From NCBI GenBank assembly GCA_030062745.1, contig CP099841.1:27221398-27285397 (forward strand): a stretch of DNA of 64,000 bases, in the 5' to 3' direction. Made by a program: the position numbers and the translations under genes. The stretch's first letter is position 1. Each line of letters begins with the position of its first letter. Below the pieces are notes generated by a model. It worked only from the letters and a program-made list of their open reading frames with translations. It did not search any database and had not been told where the DNA came from. Below, piece by piece: positions 12,701-25,608 of the stretch. Source of the stretch: Capitulum mitella (lineage: Eukaryota; Arthropoda; Thecostraca; Pollicipedomorpha; Pollicipedidae).

Positions 12701-14934
12701 ACGCAGTAAAAAGGGTGCATCATAGTGCGAGCTTTGTTACGGCAGGGTACTACTTAACTATTCTAACTTGAAGAATAGGACAGTTTCCAGTACCATCGAA
12801 CCACCGACTCCCGAGTTATGCCACACTTCTGATTCATACTAAAAAGCAAGCGACAGAAATTTGCCTCCTGCCTACCGTCTTTCGGGCTGCGATGTCCGAT
12901 CACTGGAAAATATATAAAGTGCGCCCTTTCTGCTAAGCTCTTTGGATGGCAGGACCATCGTGTTCGTTAAAATTTTGCTGCTGCTTAATGGGCGTTAAAA
13001 AATTTAAAATTTAAAATTTGCTGCTTAATACACTGTACAGATCCGTACACTGGAGCTGTAACACATTACATGCTTAGAAAAAAGGCGATTTGAAAACTAA
13101 TTAGGCAATGTGTTTTATACTAGCTGCACAGCATGCCTTACACATGCAGTGAAGCAACATTGTGATGCAAACTGTGGAGAAGAGCAATAAAATGGAATGT
13201 TTGATGGAATAGACATGACTGGGGACATCTTCAAGAATTTTAAATAGAAAGACAACGAATTCCCGAGAAAACAACGGTGATTTTAAAACGATATCATAGA
13301 AAAAATGGAATAGGCCAAGAGACGAAAGGCCGACAGCGAGCAAGAAAAACGGAACAGCAATGCCATACCCCAACTTCTACTGACATACAGCAAAAAAAAT
13401 GGCGCACGTTATATGTGGTTCGCTCTCAGAAACCTCTAAAGCAGAAGAGGTGAACATGAACTTTTCATCGAACGTAGGAGCCGTTTTCCTCCTGTCCAAG
13501 ATCCACCAGAAGATTCAAGAACCTGTTCATGAGCAAAAGATGTTGCCAGAATAACATCAGGGCATATGGCAATGCTGTCGCGCTGTCAAACATTGCCTTC
13601 GGCGAAGAGGTTGTAATGCCAGTCTTCCCTTGAAATTCAAAAATTCAAGGGACAAGCCTACCACTCCACTGGATCCGTCTTTCCCCAACAAGGGACCAGA
13701 AATAAAACTACCTGGATCTGCATTCATGGTTAAGACATGGCCATGAAATAAGGGGCCTGAAACAGGAAACAAATCAGTCGTGTGTCCTGAATCAGCAAAC
13801 AAAGTGCGAAGCATGGATGCAGCTTGGGTGACTCCATTCTGCTTGACAGCCCTTTTGTCATCGGTTTCAAGGTTGCAGCAAAGCTGCCAGAACAAGTGGT
13901 CGAGGAGACCAAGCTGGTCCTGAGAAAGGACAAAAATCCTGTAATGAACTCAACAGAAGGTACAAGCTTCAACAGAAGGTTTCAAATCCAAATGGGACAT
14001 TTCAAACCCCTGCATTATGTACCTCTCTTCCCACTTAGTGATGAGGGCTGGCATGGTGATTTCTATCAAGTCAAAAATTATGGATCCAGGGGAAACAAGA
14101 TCACGCCATCACTCTTCTACAGCCAACGCCTCGAAGTCAGAGACGGAGAGTCATCATTTCAATCCATTTTTTTCATTTTTACCTTATTTGTCGTTCATTT
14201 TTCATCTATTTCAGCCCATCAGTAGGTCAAGTCGGCTTATAAAAGAGCATGCGGTGGGATAGTAATAAAGAGCCAAAAGACAGGGGCTCAGGTTGATTGC
14301 CAGCTTTTTGTCGACATGCCCGTACACGAGTTTTCCACGTTATATGATTTAAGAGATCAAATGATATTGAATATCTTCATTGTACCACTTGTCACCATTG
14401 TTGCTTTAAAACTGCAGTATTCCCAAATTTACATGGTAATTGTAAGCAAAAGCTGCGGGTTCACGATGGTCTCTTTTTGAAACGGCTGCTCCTGTAGGAA
14501 AGAACAAAGCACTCCTCACGGCACGAGTAATTCCAATTGTTCTTCCCTTTCCACTGAAGACAGGAAGTGACTTGAGATCGAGCACAGGCCGCTGAATGCG
14601 ACCAAACACGCGCACCGGAAGGGGGTCTTTTTGTGCCCGGTCACCTGTTTTTCTTGAATATCTCGGGAACCGCTCGGAGTTGGTTACCGCTACTTTGTGA
14701 TATTTATGGAAATTGAATAACTCGTGGAATAATGCAGAAAAACCGGAAATCGGCCCGACATTTTTCGAGTTGTAAGCATTTGAAGTCAGACAAACACAAC
14801 GAAAACGACGGTTGTTGCTGACAAATAGGAACTTTGTGAAAGATCCAGCGTTGTACCTAAGATTACCTTTTGAACACAGTCACACCACGTCATTCGGGCA
14901 TAAGTGATGGATGTACCAAGACCACAGCCAGAGT
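9723..14934. other. About 5.2 kb without a recognised gene
   Basis: I see no exon of a known family on either strand. Open frames of 60-130 codons occur but lack an ATG or show no domain, for example the 133-codon frame at 13824 that opens with TTG and the 102-codon frame at 10637 that opens with TTG. Minor features are an inverted AGGTCA pair near 10585-10630, a short duplicated ATGGTGTTGCAATCAG near 12230-12280 and an AT-rich run (AAAATTTAAAATTTAAAATTT) near 13000. Confidence 0.4.
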
Positions 14935-15390
14935 CAATAAGGGTCAAGGTCATCAAAGGTCGAGGTCAAACAGCTTGTGACCTGATCCAGATTTGCTTTG
15001 CAATATGTCGGTTTGTATAAAATATGCATCCAGAGACCCTAATAAAAACGCGTGTGCGCACACTGATGCGCTCACATATACAAGGGTCGGTCAAAGTCAA
15101 GGTCATTTAAGGTCAAGGTCAAATATCTTGCGACCTGGCCCAGATTTGTTTTTCAACATGTCGATTTGTATGAAATATGCGTTCAAGGATCCTGATAAAA
15201 ACAAGTGTGCGCACATGGATACGCTTACATATATACCAGGGTCATTTCAGGTCACGGTCATCAAAGGTCAAGGGCAACTATTTTGTGACCTGGTCCAGAT
15301 TTGCTTTGTAATATGTCGATTTGTATGAAATATGCATTCAAGGACCCCACTAAAAACACGTTTGGCACATTGATACTCAGATGTATATGC
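14935..15390 (+). repeat. Three tandem copies of a roughly 150-bp AGGTCA-rich unit
   Basis: The copies begin near 14938, 15082 and 15237. Each opens with a cluster of AGGTCA-like half-sites, continues with TTGTGACCTG..CCAGATTTG and an ATATGTCGATTTGTATGAAA block, and closes with ACATATAC-type sequence. Divergence between copies is moderate. There is no coding potential; the frame through them arises from the shared period. Confidence 0.8.
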
Positions 15391-15722
15391 ACATATACAC
15401 ATACATACATACATAAATATAAACGCTGGTAGTGACCAGATATACCAATGTTGCCTTCCTTCACTTTATTTACACTCAAGCTGTCCCGTGTTGCTCGAAA
15501 TCTGATCTGCAAAGGATGAAAAAATGACGCCATAGGTCAATGACCTGACATGAACTCAACCCGAAATCCTCATTCAAGACGCCAAATGAATGGAAATTGT
15601 CGTATTCTACGTTTCAACGGCCAAACCAACGCCCTTTTCCCGTTTTGTTCGAAACGTTGTACGGAATAGCCTGTATGGGCCCAGAAAGTGTCAAAAGTTC
15701 ACCTTTTCCACCCAATTTGGCC

Positions 15723-16939
15723 TTAACCCTAATCACGGCAGGGGGGGCGGAATCCGCCCCCCCTCGGGTTTTTTGCTTGCCAATTCCAGGCTTTTTAACG
15801 CAGCTTCACGAAACTTGGTGACTTTTCCTAGCTATTCCTTCTACGCGCCGTGACAAAATTTCGAAATTCTATTTTGCTCAGGGGCGGAGCCAGGCAACGT
15901 TTTTGGGAGGCACCTCAGGTCATTTTTGGCCATGTTGAGGGTAAAAGGAAAATGTCTGCCAAAAACAGAGTTTTTAAGATAAAACTTAAAACTTTATATG
16001 AATATATAGCTAAATAGTTGGGCAATGTGAATATGTAATTTTGTTTATCTGAGGTCACTTTACAAGGTCAGGTCAAGGTCAAAAGTCAAAATTTGTTTTT
16101 TCGCAATATTTTCGGCGCCGTTTTTTCAAATGCCAAACCCGGAATATATATGACGCAGAAAGATGCCCTCTACTTGTGTACCAAGTTTCAGCTTGATATC
16201 AGGTTGGGTCACGGAGCTATGACCTAAAATGTCAGTGCACGTACCCTATATCGCAAAAGCCAAAAAATGAATTTTTTGGAATAGAGTGAATTTAATCGAT
16301 TAAAAACGTTTACAGATAATATTGAATGCACACGACATCATTCCAGGTGACCCCAAGGTCACTGGAGGTCATTTAAGGTCAAAAGTCACAAGTTGATCTG
16401 AGAAACGTGTGACCATGACAGTTCCCCCTTTCTCATGTCCCTGGCACCGCCTATGCTAACATTATACAAACATTGTAATGCGATTTGTACTTCTTTAGCA
16501 TAACATGACTAGCAGAAGCTAAAAAAGTGTTTTTACCTTTTTTGTTCATTCCGTTATTAGAAAACTTATCCCCCTATTTTTGAAACCCTGTGAACGCCCA
16601 TGAATTTTCTCAAAATTTCAGATTTGCATACCCATGGTAAAAGCCCTATCCATAATCTCTCGATTGATGCCAGTTTCATCGAAATCGGTCCATAAACAAC
16701 GGAGTTATAAGAAGTCAAAAAGTACCCCCCATTTTAACATTTTTGCCCCCCTGTATCCACAAATTTCAAAATTTTGAAAATTTCTTTTTATCAAATGTAG
16801 TTCACGTCACGGCAAATCGATTGCCGTTTGTTGCGATGAAATCAGATAAGTAGTTCTCGAGATCTCAGGGGGGGGGCCGAATCCGCCCCCCCCTGCCGGG
16901 AATCGGCCATACAGTCTAGCCCTCCGGGAATAGGGTTAA
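15723..16939 (+). mobile_element. 1.2-kb TTAA-flanked MITE, copy 1
   Basis: It begins TTAACCCTAATCACGG (diverged from the family end TTAACCCTATTCCCGG) and ends CCGGGAATAGGGTTAA, with TTAA at both borders, as in piggyBac-type insertions. Internal G-run/C-run palindromes (GGGGGGGCGGAATCCGCCCC type) sit near both ends. The right end is compound: an inner GCCGGGAATCGG is followed by about 30 bp and then the outer CCGGGAATAGGG. The interior holds two clusters of AGGTCA half-sites near 16050-16090 and 16345-16395. It has no transposase. Confidence 0.9.
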
Positions 16940-17384
16940 AGACATTGATCTAGGACCATGAAAATTGCATACAACGTAAATCGCTATGGCCCCACCCTAT
17001 CCACAAAACTTCATGTCTCTAGCTCTGTCCGTTGCCGAGATCGGAGGAGGGCACTTTTGGACCCCACTTCCAGTGCGCGTTAGCACGAAAACCCCTTCTA
17101 CTGCTCGGGTTAAGTGAGCATCAATGTTAAAAACCTATATACCGGGAGAAACTTGGGTTTACAAGCAAAAGATAAATATGTAAACAATGATTCAACCTCT
17201 CGGCAACTTCTTTATGACTAAAACATTGAGTCATCATTTATATTTTAATCTTTTGTATGTAAACCCATGTTTGGCTACACGCACGGCTACATGATTCTCG
17301 AACCTCTTATCGATTTCGTTTGAATACTGTAAAGAAGCCGTTGACTTTACAGTAACGATGACACCGATATGTGCCCGTTCTTAC
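16940..17384. other. Unassigned DNA with a small inverted repeat
   Basis: No gene is seen. ACTTGGGTTTACAAGCAAAAGAT near 17150 pairs imperfectly with ATCTTTTGTATGTAAACCCATG near 17250, giving a fold-back of roughly 130 bp. Confidence 0.4.
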
Positions 17385-17660
17385 GTGCTTTATGTGAACC
17401 GGAAAATATTATCATATTTCTGTGGTTAGATTGCAATCTTTTCATGAAATTTCTATCTTTTCATGAAATGCTGCGTGGAAATTGAAAATATCCGGACATA
17501 GATTTCGACTTTGCAGCGGAAATCATACGGACATGTAGCCCGTTCGTTTGTGCCCCATGTCAATCGAAAACATTATCGTATTTCCATACTTAGTTGGCAA
17601 CGTATATTTTCATCAAGTACCGCATGGAGATCGTGAGCATTCTGACATGGATTTTGCGCA
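17385..17660 (+). repeat. Two tandem diverged copies of a roughly 175-bp unit
   Basis: The blocks GAAAATATTATCATATTTC, TTTTCATGAAATGCTGCGTGG and GGACATAGATTTCG of the first copy recur as GAAAACATTATCGTATTTCC, TTTCATCAAGTACCGCATGG and TGACATGGATTTTG in the second. Divergence is high. There is no coding potential. Confidence 0.55.
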
Positions 17661-19861
17661 TAAAAATGAATAGCTGGTTGGCTGCAGTTGCTGGGCAAAC
17701 TCACATTCAAACAAACTAAATGACGCACGTACAGTCCAATACCTGGGATCCGCTGCGCAAAAACGACCGTTTTTTGTTTTCAAGGCCGGCTCTGTTCCAG
17801 AAGCTTGTAAAGACACCCCAGATTCAGAAATGCTCAAGATGAATGTTACCTCGAAGAAACTTGAACGCTCAATTGCAGTGAATCATGTACGTGCAACGGC
17901 AGACAGCACGAGTCACGTTCAGGCGATCAAAGGCCACATTGGACTTTTGTTGCGTTTTTTTGCATCAGACCTTCAGCCGAACATAGTTTCCACAGACCTT
18001 GGATGCGATGTGCTCCGTTTATCTGGAGAAGAGAAAAGATACTAGAAATTGAAGGTCTGACCTCTCCTGACGTTGCCTTCCTTGATCTACCTCTACATTT
18101 CGTTTCTGAAGGCTGTGACACATCATCCACACTACCTCCCAGCAAAGTTTCGCGATTGCATAGATGGGAAAAGAGGGGTTGGCAGAGTATGTCCCCTACC
18201 AGACCGCATAATTCTCGGAGGGCCAGCGGGGTGATATTTATCACCAACGTTACGGCAATGGTTAAAAGTAACGGCTAAGAATAAACATTACAATGAAAGC
18301 ATCAAAATGGAAAGAGTCCAGGAAAATGCGCTACGCAATATTTCAGAGCATCTAGATGGTGTAGATCTGCGTGCGTTTATGTGTTGTGCGTACATAATAT
18401 CCAAGTATATTTACTGTTGCGAACCTTTGTGAATAGATGTATCATGCATTAACCCTCGCCGGATAGTGAGGAGATGTCATCGCTCCAAGCGGTATTGCCG
18501 GGACCACGGCAATAACGCGCTGGACAGCGCTGTGAAATTTTACATAGCTGACGTCGCACATGTATTGAAAAAGAGGCACCCCAAGTTATCTCAGGGCACT
18601 AAGCTGTGATGCCATTCCCGGAGGATCACAGTGCGGTTTTTGCGCCTCATACCGATTTCTTTTACAGTTTCAGGGCAATAGGTATGCGAAAACGGCAGAT
18701 GACGGACAAGACATTGGTCCAATTGGTTCAAAATGGTATTCACATGCGGACAGGTCACTTTAAATCGGTCAATGACCTTTCAAGGCAAAACAAGGTTAAT
18801 GACGTGAGGCGACCTTTTTTGGCTTTAGAACGTTCCTATGCTAATCTGTGGCATTGAATATCATGAAGGAGACGATTAGAGGCTTATTTGGCCCCAAATG
18901 TTAGTTCCCAAACGTAAAGTTTCACCTGACTAGGAAGGTCACTAGTAAACCTGACGGGATCAAAGACACTGCTGTTGGATTTCTTGCGCATACATCTATT
19001 GATTGCTTTTGGACCCGTGGCGCTACCTCAGTTAAGGGTGAAATGGCCATGGAGTGCTTTTCATTTCTCTCGCCATCCGTACGAGTAAAAATCCCTCTCA
19101 TCCAGCGAAGGTTAATTTACGTCCGTGAATTTGCGCTTGCACGCATTCGAGCATAACCACATGCACACAATTCCGCTTCCACTAATTCCACCAATGCATT
19201 CATTTCCGCTAATAATAACCTGCGTTTACATATGAGTACGTTCACGTATACGTCCCTTCCCGTGCACACATTTACCATCCTTCCATTTTCGCATCTGCAC
19301 ATTCGCCATGTTCACATTTCCCATCTGTCGTTTCCTCATACGTACATTTTTAATACATGTTTACGTACAAATGCTCATGTTTGCAGTGCGAGTGTGATCT
19401 TCACGTACATGCAGTTCTCATGGAATCTGCAGGTTCTCTGTGGCGGTATCAACGGCTTTGCTGCTTTTCTTTCAAAGCCAGCCTCGGAGCATTTTCACTT
19501 GATCCTTCTCTCTGTCCATGATATGCATGCATCTGCATTTTTCCGGTACGGCAGAAACAAAATCAATCACCGCGCGTTTTCTTTGGCTCCTTATGCTCGT
19601 ATTGTGACACTGCCGGCAGTCACAGTACAAAATGGTGCCACGCTTTGAATCAGCAGGTTAAGGAAGCGTTATGCTTCTTCCCGCCTGTGAACCAAACCCA
19701 TTCTTTTTTGTGGTTATCTCGATGATACTCTTATGTGCCAAGCCAGAACCTGAATTTTATGTGTAATGGCAAACTTAGAAGCAAACTTCGTTGTGCCCAT
19801 GCCTGACAATAATTTGGAATGGGTTGTTGGCTTTGATAATTTGGTTATCTCCCGCTGCTTA

Positions 19862-19863
<2 letters not shown>
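17661..19863. other. Unassigned DNA with a degenerate oligomer tract
   Basis: No gene is recognised. At about 19110-19400 the sequence is a loose succession of TTYACRTWY and TTTCGCAT-like words, which produces a 138-codon open frame starting at an ATG (19232) with biased Thr/His/Phe content. I read that frame as a low-complexity artefact. Confidence 0.4.

Positions 19864-19905
<42 letters not shown>
19864..19905. repeat. (AT)n microsatellite
   Basis: An uninterrupted AT dinucleotide run of 42 bases. Confidence 0.97.
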
Positions 19906-19908
<3 letters not shown>

Positions 19909-20169
19909 ATACGTACTTTTTAAATGTTGAGCCTTTGTGACGGGACTGTAACTGGGTGTCAGTTCCTTACCACCGATAAGTTTGACCGATGCCAAAATTT
20001 TGTACCAAAAAGGGAAAACAAAATGGTCTTTTTTGCAAATCATCGCTCCTGTCGTCAAAGTAGACCTCCTGTGCAAGTTATGCAGACAAATGTTTGATGG
20101 GAAAGCTGTTTTTTTTTTTGTTTTCTCACTGTCCGCATGATCTTACCTCCCTTCACCACTGTGTTGCCC

Positions 20170-21388
20170 TTAACCCTATTCCCGGAGGGCTAGACGGTAT
20201 GGCCGATTCCCGGCAGGGGGGGCGGATTCGGCCCCCCCCTGAGATCTCGAGAACTACTTATCCGATTTCATCGCAACAAACGGCAATCGATTTGCCGTGA
20301 CGTGAACTACATTTTTATAAAAAGAAATTTTCAAAATTTTGAAATTTGTGGATACAGGGGGGCAAAAATGTCAAAATGGGGGGTACTTTTTGACTTCTTA
20401 TAACTCCGTTGTTTATGGACCGATTTCGATGAAACTGGCATCAATCGAGAGATTATGGATAGGGCTTTTACCATGGGTATGCAAATCTGAAATTTTGAGA
20501 AAATTCATGGGCGTTCACAGGGTTTCAAAAATAGGGGGATTAGTTTTCTAATAACGGAATGAACAAAAGAGGCCAAAACACTTTTTTAGCTTCTGCTAGT
20601 CATGTTATGCTAAAGAAGTACAAATCGCATTGCAATGTTTGTATAATGTTAGCATAGGCGGTGCCAGGGACATAAAAAAGGGGGAACTGTCATGGTCACA
20701 CGTTCTTCAGATCAACTTGTGACCTTTGACCTTAAATGACCTCCAGTGATCTTGGGGTCACCTGGAATGATGTCGTGTGCATTCAATATTATCTGTAAAC
20801 GTTTTTAATCGATTAAATTCACTCTATTCCAAAAAATTCATTTTTTGGCTTTTGCGATGTAGGGTACGTGCACTGACATTTTAGGTCATAGCTCCGTGAC
20901 CCGACCTGATATCAAGCTAAAACTTGGTACACAAGTAGAGGGCATCTTTCTACGTCATATATATTCCGGGTTAGGCATTTGAAAAAACGGCGTCGAAATT
21001 ATTGCAAAAAAACAAATTTTGACTTTTGACCTTGACCTGACCTTGTAAAGTGACCTCAGATAAACAAAATTACATATTCACATTGCACAACTATTTAGCT
21101 ATATATTCATATAAAGTTTTAAGTTCTATCTTAAAAACTCTGTTTTTGGCAGACATTTTCCTTTTACCCTCAACATGGCCAAAAATGACCTGAGGTGCCT
21201 CCCAAAAACGTTGCCTGGCTCCGCCCCTGAGCAAAATAGAATTTCGAAATTTTGTCACGGCGCGTAGAAGGAAAAGCTAGGAAAAGTCACCAAGTTTCGT
21301 GAAGCTGCGTTAAAAATCCTGGAATTGGCAAGCAAAAAACCCGAGGGGGGGCGGATTCCGCCCCCCCCCCTGCCGGGAATAGGGTTAA
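20170..21388 (-). mobile_element. 1.2-kb TTAA-flanked MITE, copy 2 (inverted)
   Basis: Same family as copy 1 but in the opposite orientation. The compound end comes first (TTAACCCTATTCCCGG, then GGGCTAGACGG, then GATTCCCGGCAGGGGG), and the simple end TGCCGGGAATAGGGTTAA comes last. Length is 1219 bp with TTAA at both borders. The interior matches copies 1 and 3 closely along its whole length, including the AGGTCA/TGACCT clusters. It has no coding capacity. Confidence 0.93.
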
Positions 21389-22320
21389 CCCGACACCGCC
21401 AGGCGTGTTTTTACATCCGTGGCCGCCTGGAGGTGTTAAAAAGGACATCCCCAATTATCTCAGGACCTAATCGTCGGATCTCAATCGGTCTACCTCCAGT
21501 CGATTGCCCTGAGTCTTGCGACTCAGAAAATACCATGTTAGTCCTGGCCACGTGACTGATGAGTAAAACGTATAACACGATGTTGGAAAAACCGACACCG
21601 GTTCGTACATCACATCATCGGCAATGCCAGTCTTACAGCCTTCGGCTGGGGATCAAACGACAGGGTACGGTCTTCCGCATCAAAAAACACGCCAAAATGT
21701 TTATAAACGTCGCGTCAAGGTTAATCAAACTCAAGTGAAATATTGGTCTTGCATTACATGCCAAAGATCTTTACTTATTCGCAGTCGCTTTGGTCATCGC
21801 GAAAAAAAGAGGGCAGTGGGACTTTCTGATGATCATTTTTGCTTCTTGCATGACCTACTCTTCATCCAGTCAAGGTTGGTCTAAGTCAGGTCAGGTAAGC
21901 TTGCGTTAGTCTTCCTGACAAAGAGCAATAATTATTGGCTGGGACTGTGTAGTGCGTCAAGAACAGAGCTAATATGACATCTCTTGATAATCAGACCTGG
22001 TCATTCTGCTTTTTACCAGGACATGGTCAAGCCAGGTCAGGACAGATAATTATTTTTCTTCTTATGACAAGGAATAATAATTGTGCTCTCTTTCTACTGA
22101 ACGATCTTTCACAGACCACGTTGTATTTTATTTCGTTTTGAGATTTGACGTCTACCCACGTGACTTGACATGACCTCACGTTGCATTTGGTAAACCTTGC
22201 TAAGAGGCGAATATAGATTTGCCTCTCCTTGAACGATGGAGAGGGTCAGCGGCAGCCACTTCTACCACCCACCATGCAAATAATGTCCAGTTGCCATCAT
22301 ATATGTGACCTAGCGTGACC
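21389..22320. other. Unassigned DNA between MITE copies
   Basis: No gene is seen. Isolated TGACCT/AGGTCA words recur, for example TCAAGGTTGGTCTAAGTCAGGTCAGG near 21870. One frame of 86 codons at 21624 has no recognisable domain. Confidence 0.4.
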
Positions 22321-23539
22321 TTAACCCTATTCCCGGCAGGGGGGGGCGGAATCCGCCCCCCCCTCGGGTTTTTTGCTTGCCAATTCCAGGCTTTTTGACG
22401 CAGCTTCACGAAACTTGGTGACTTTTCCTAGCTATTCCTTCTACGCGCCTTGACAAAATTTCGGAATTCTATTTTGCTCAGGGGCGGAGCCAGGCAACGT
22501 TTTTGGGAGGCACCTCAGGTCATTTTTGGCCATGTTGAGGGTAAAAGGAAAATGTCTGCCAAAAACAGAGTTTTTAAGATAGAACTTAAAACTTTATATG
22601 AATATATAGCTAAATAGTTGGGCAATGTCCATACGTAATTTTGTTTATCTGAGGTCACTTTACAAGGTCAGGTCAAGGTCAAAAGTCAAAATTTGTTTTT
22701 TCGCAATAATTTCGGCGCCGTTTTTTCAAATGCCAAACCCGGAATATATATGACGTAGAAAGATGCCCTCTACTTGTGTACCAAGTTTCAGGTTGATATC
22801 AGGTCGGGTCACGGAGCTATGACCTAAAATGTCAGTGCACGTACCCTATATCGCAAAAGCCAAAAAATGAATTTTTTGGAATAGAGTGAATTTAATCGAT
22901 TAAAAACGTTTACAGATAATATTGAATGCACACGACATCATTCCAGGTGACCCCAAGGTCACTGGAGGTCATTTAAGGTCAAAGGTCACAAGTTGATCTG
23001 AGAAACGTGTGACCATGACACTTCCCCCTTTTTTATGTCCCTGGCACCGCCTATGCTAACATTATACAAACATTGTAATGCGATTTGTACTTCTTTAGCA
23101 TAACATGACTAGCAGAAGCTAAAAAAGTGTTTTAACCTCTTTTGTTCATTTCGTTATTGGAAAACTAATACCCCTATTTTTGAAACCCTGTGAACGCCCA
23201 TGAATTTTCTCAAAATTTGAAATTTGCATACCCATGGTAAAAGCCCTATCCATAATCTCTCGATTGATGCCAGTTTCATCGAAATCGGTCCATAAACAAC
23301 GGAGTTATAAGAAGTCAAAAAGTACCCCCCATTTTGACATTTTTGCCCCCCTGTATCCACAAATTTCAAAATTTTGAAAATTTCTTTTTATAAAAATGTA
23401 GTTCACGTCACGGCAAATCGATTGCCGTTTGTTGCGATGAAATCGGATGAGTAGTTCTCGAGATCTCAGGGGGGGGCCGAATCCGCCCCCCCCTGCCGGG
23501 AATCGGCCATACCGTCTAGCCCTCCGGGAATAGGGTTAA
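22321..23539 (+). mobile_element. 1.2-kb TTAA-flanked MITE, copy 3
   Basis: A full-length copy of 1219 bp with perfect ends TTAACCCTATTCCCGG and CCGGGAATAGGGTTAA, in the same orientation as copy 1 and near-identical to copies 1 and 2. It carries the same G/C-run palindromes, compound right end and AGGTCA clusters (near 22650-22690 and 22945-22990). The 69- to 74-codon frames in this family are shared between copies but contain no known domain. Confidence 0.95.
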
Positions 23540-24391
23540 ACAATGACGTGACACGGCTGTAGATATTTCGGGGACCGTGTCCTGTGCAAATCCAAATAAT
23601 CCAGGCATTATATTCGCGAATAATATGAAAGAAAACGAAGCATGTTCGCGTCACCGCCCAAACAGGCGAAAACATGCATGCTAGAGTTCACTTATGATAT
23701 CATGTCTCCATGACCTGATCTAGCATAGAGATAGTTTTGATGTCAGAATATGAAAAAAACTGATTGATGAACAGGAGCAGAAAGCTCGGTTGGGCTGGCT
23801 CTGCCGGTTCAGATGTTATTCACGGAAAACCGACGGGGTGCGCTATTTGACACCACCCAGGCGATGCCGGATTAAAATGGGCACTGTTCTGAACAAACAT
23901 TGCTCTGTAATAATCGAGATGCGGACTTTGCTTTCGTGGCGGCATTCTTATACTCAACAAAACGGAGACACGGAGAGCGTATTCCCTGCATCACCCCGAC
24001 AGGCTCTGTCGCGAACACACGAAATGTTGCATATGGCCTCCTGCTGCGACGTTGGTAACTTCGCTCTCGTCGATATTTGTTTTGTTGTTTTGTTTTTTGC
24101 GTTGTTTTGCTCGTGAACGCCAACCGTGGAAGTATTTTAATTACCCGCAGACCCCACTGATCTGTTTGGAAGAATGACCGCTATAGTTCAACGTCAAAGC
24201 TGATGTTGAGTTTGCAAATCTTTTTAATGCGATGGAGAAGATGCTACACTATTCCTTTCTTTACGACATGTTAGACTGAACATTGTGCTCTACAGAAGTG
24301 CTTCACAAATACCGCTTCCTGATATGGTATGTTAGAGACAATGACCAAAATCGTCATTTGGTGCGCAGTGATTGCGAAATCATTAGTTGCT
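23540..24391. other. Unassigned DNA between MITE copies
   Basis: No gene is seen. Frames of 83-108 codons on both strands at 23790-24123 overlap each other and have no known domain. Confidence 0.4.
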
Positions 24392-25608
24392 TTAACCCTA
24401 TTCCCGGCAGGGGGGGCGGAATCCGCCTCACATCGGGTTTTTTGCTTGCCAATTCTAGGCTTTTTAACGCAGCTTCACGAAACTTGGTCACTTTTCCTAG
24501 CTATTCTTTCTGCGCGCCGTGACAAAATTTCAAAATTCTATTTTACTCAGGGGCGGAGCCAGGCAACGTTTTTGGGAGGCACCTCATGCCATTTTTGGCC
24601 ATGTTAAGGGTAAAAGGAAAACGCCTGCCAAAAACAGAGTTTTTAAGATAGAACTTAAAACTGTATATGGACGTATAGCTCAATAGTTGGGCAGTGTGCA
24701 GATGTAGTTTTGTTCTCCTGAGGTCATTTTACAAGGTCAGGTCAAGGTCAAAAGTCAAAATTTGTTTTTTTCGCTATAATTTCGGGGCCGTTTCTTCAAA
24801 TGCCAAACCCGGAATATGTATGACGTAGAAGGGTGCCTTCTACTTGTGTACCAAGTTTTAGCTTGATATCAGGTCGGGTCACGGAGCTATGACCTAAAAT
24901 GTCAGTGCGCGTACACTATATCGCAATAGCCATAAAACGAAATTTTTGAAATAGAGTGAATTCAAATGATTGAAAACGTTTAAAGATAATATTAAATGCA
25001 CACGAGATCATTCCAAGTAATCCCAAGGTCACTGGAGGTCATTTAAGGTCAAAGGTCACAAGTTGATCTGAGAAACGTGTGACCATGACAGTTCCCCCTT
25101 TTTCATGTCCCTGGCACCGTCTATGCTAACATTATACAAACATTGTAATGCGATTTGTACTTCTTTAGTATAACATGACTAGCAGAAGCCAAAAAAGGGT
25201 GTCTGCCTCTTTTGTTCATCCAGTTGTTAGAAAACTAATCCTCCTATTTTTGAAACCCTGTGAACGCCCATGAATTTTCTCAAAATTTGAAATTTGCGGA
25301 CCCATGGTAAAAGTCCTATTCATGATCTCTCGATTCACGCCAGTTTCATCGAAATCGGTCCAAAAACAACGGAGTTATAAGAAGTCCAAAAGTACCCCCC
25401 ATTTTGACATTTTTGCCCCCCTGTATCCACAAATTTCAAAATTTTGGAAATTTCTTTTTATAAAAATGTAGTTCACGCCACGGCAAATCGATTGCCGTTT
25501 GTTGCGATGAAATCGGATAAGTAGTTCTCGAGATCTCAGGGGGGGGCCGAATCCGCCCCCCCTGCCGGGAATCGGCCATACCGCCTAGCCCTCCGGGAAT
25601 AGGGTTAA
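24392..25608 (+). mobile_element. 1.2-kb TTAA-flanked MITE, copy 4
   Basis: A full-length copy of 1217 bp with ends TTAACCCTATTCCCGG and CCGGGAATAGGGTTAA. It is visibly more diverged from copies 1-3 (scattered substitutions through the interior), so it is probably the oldest of the four or belongs to a sister subfamily. AGGTCA clusters are retained near 24720-24760 and 25025-25065. Confidence 0.94.

Noticed and set aside
13824-14225. 133-codon open frame as a gene
   Set aside because: It opens with TTG, not ATG, has no known domain, and is one of several overlapping frames on both strands.
19232-19648. 138-codon ATG-started frame
   Set aside because: Its first half is translated from a degenerate oligomer tract and the rest has no recognisable family.
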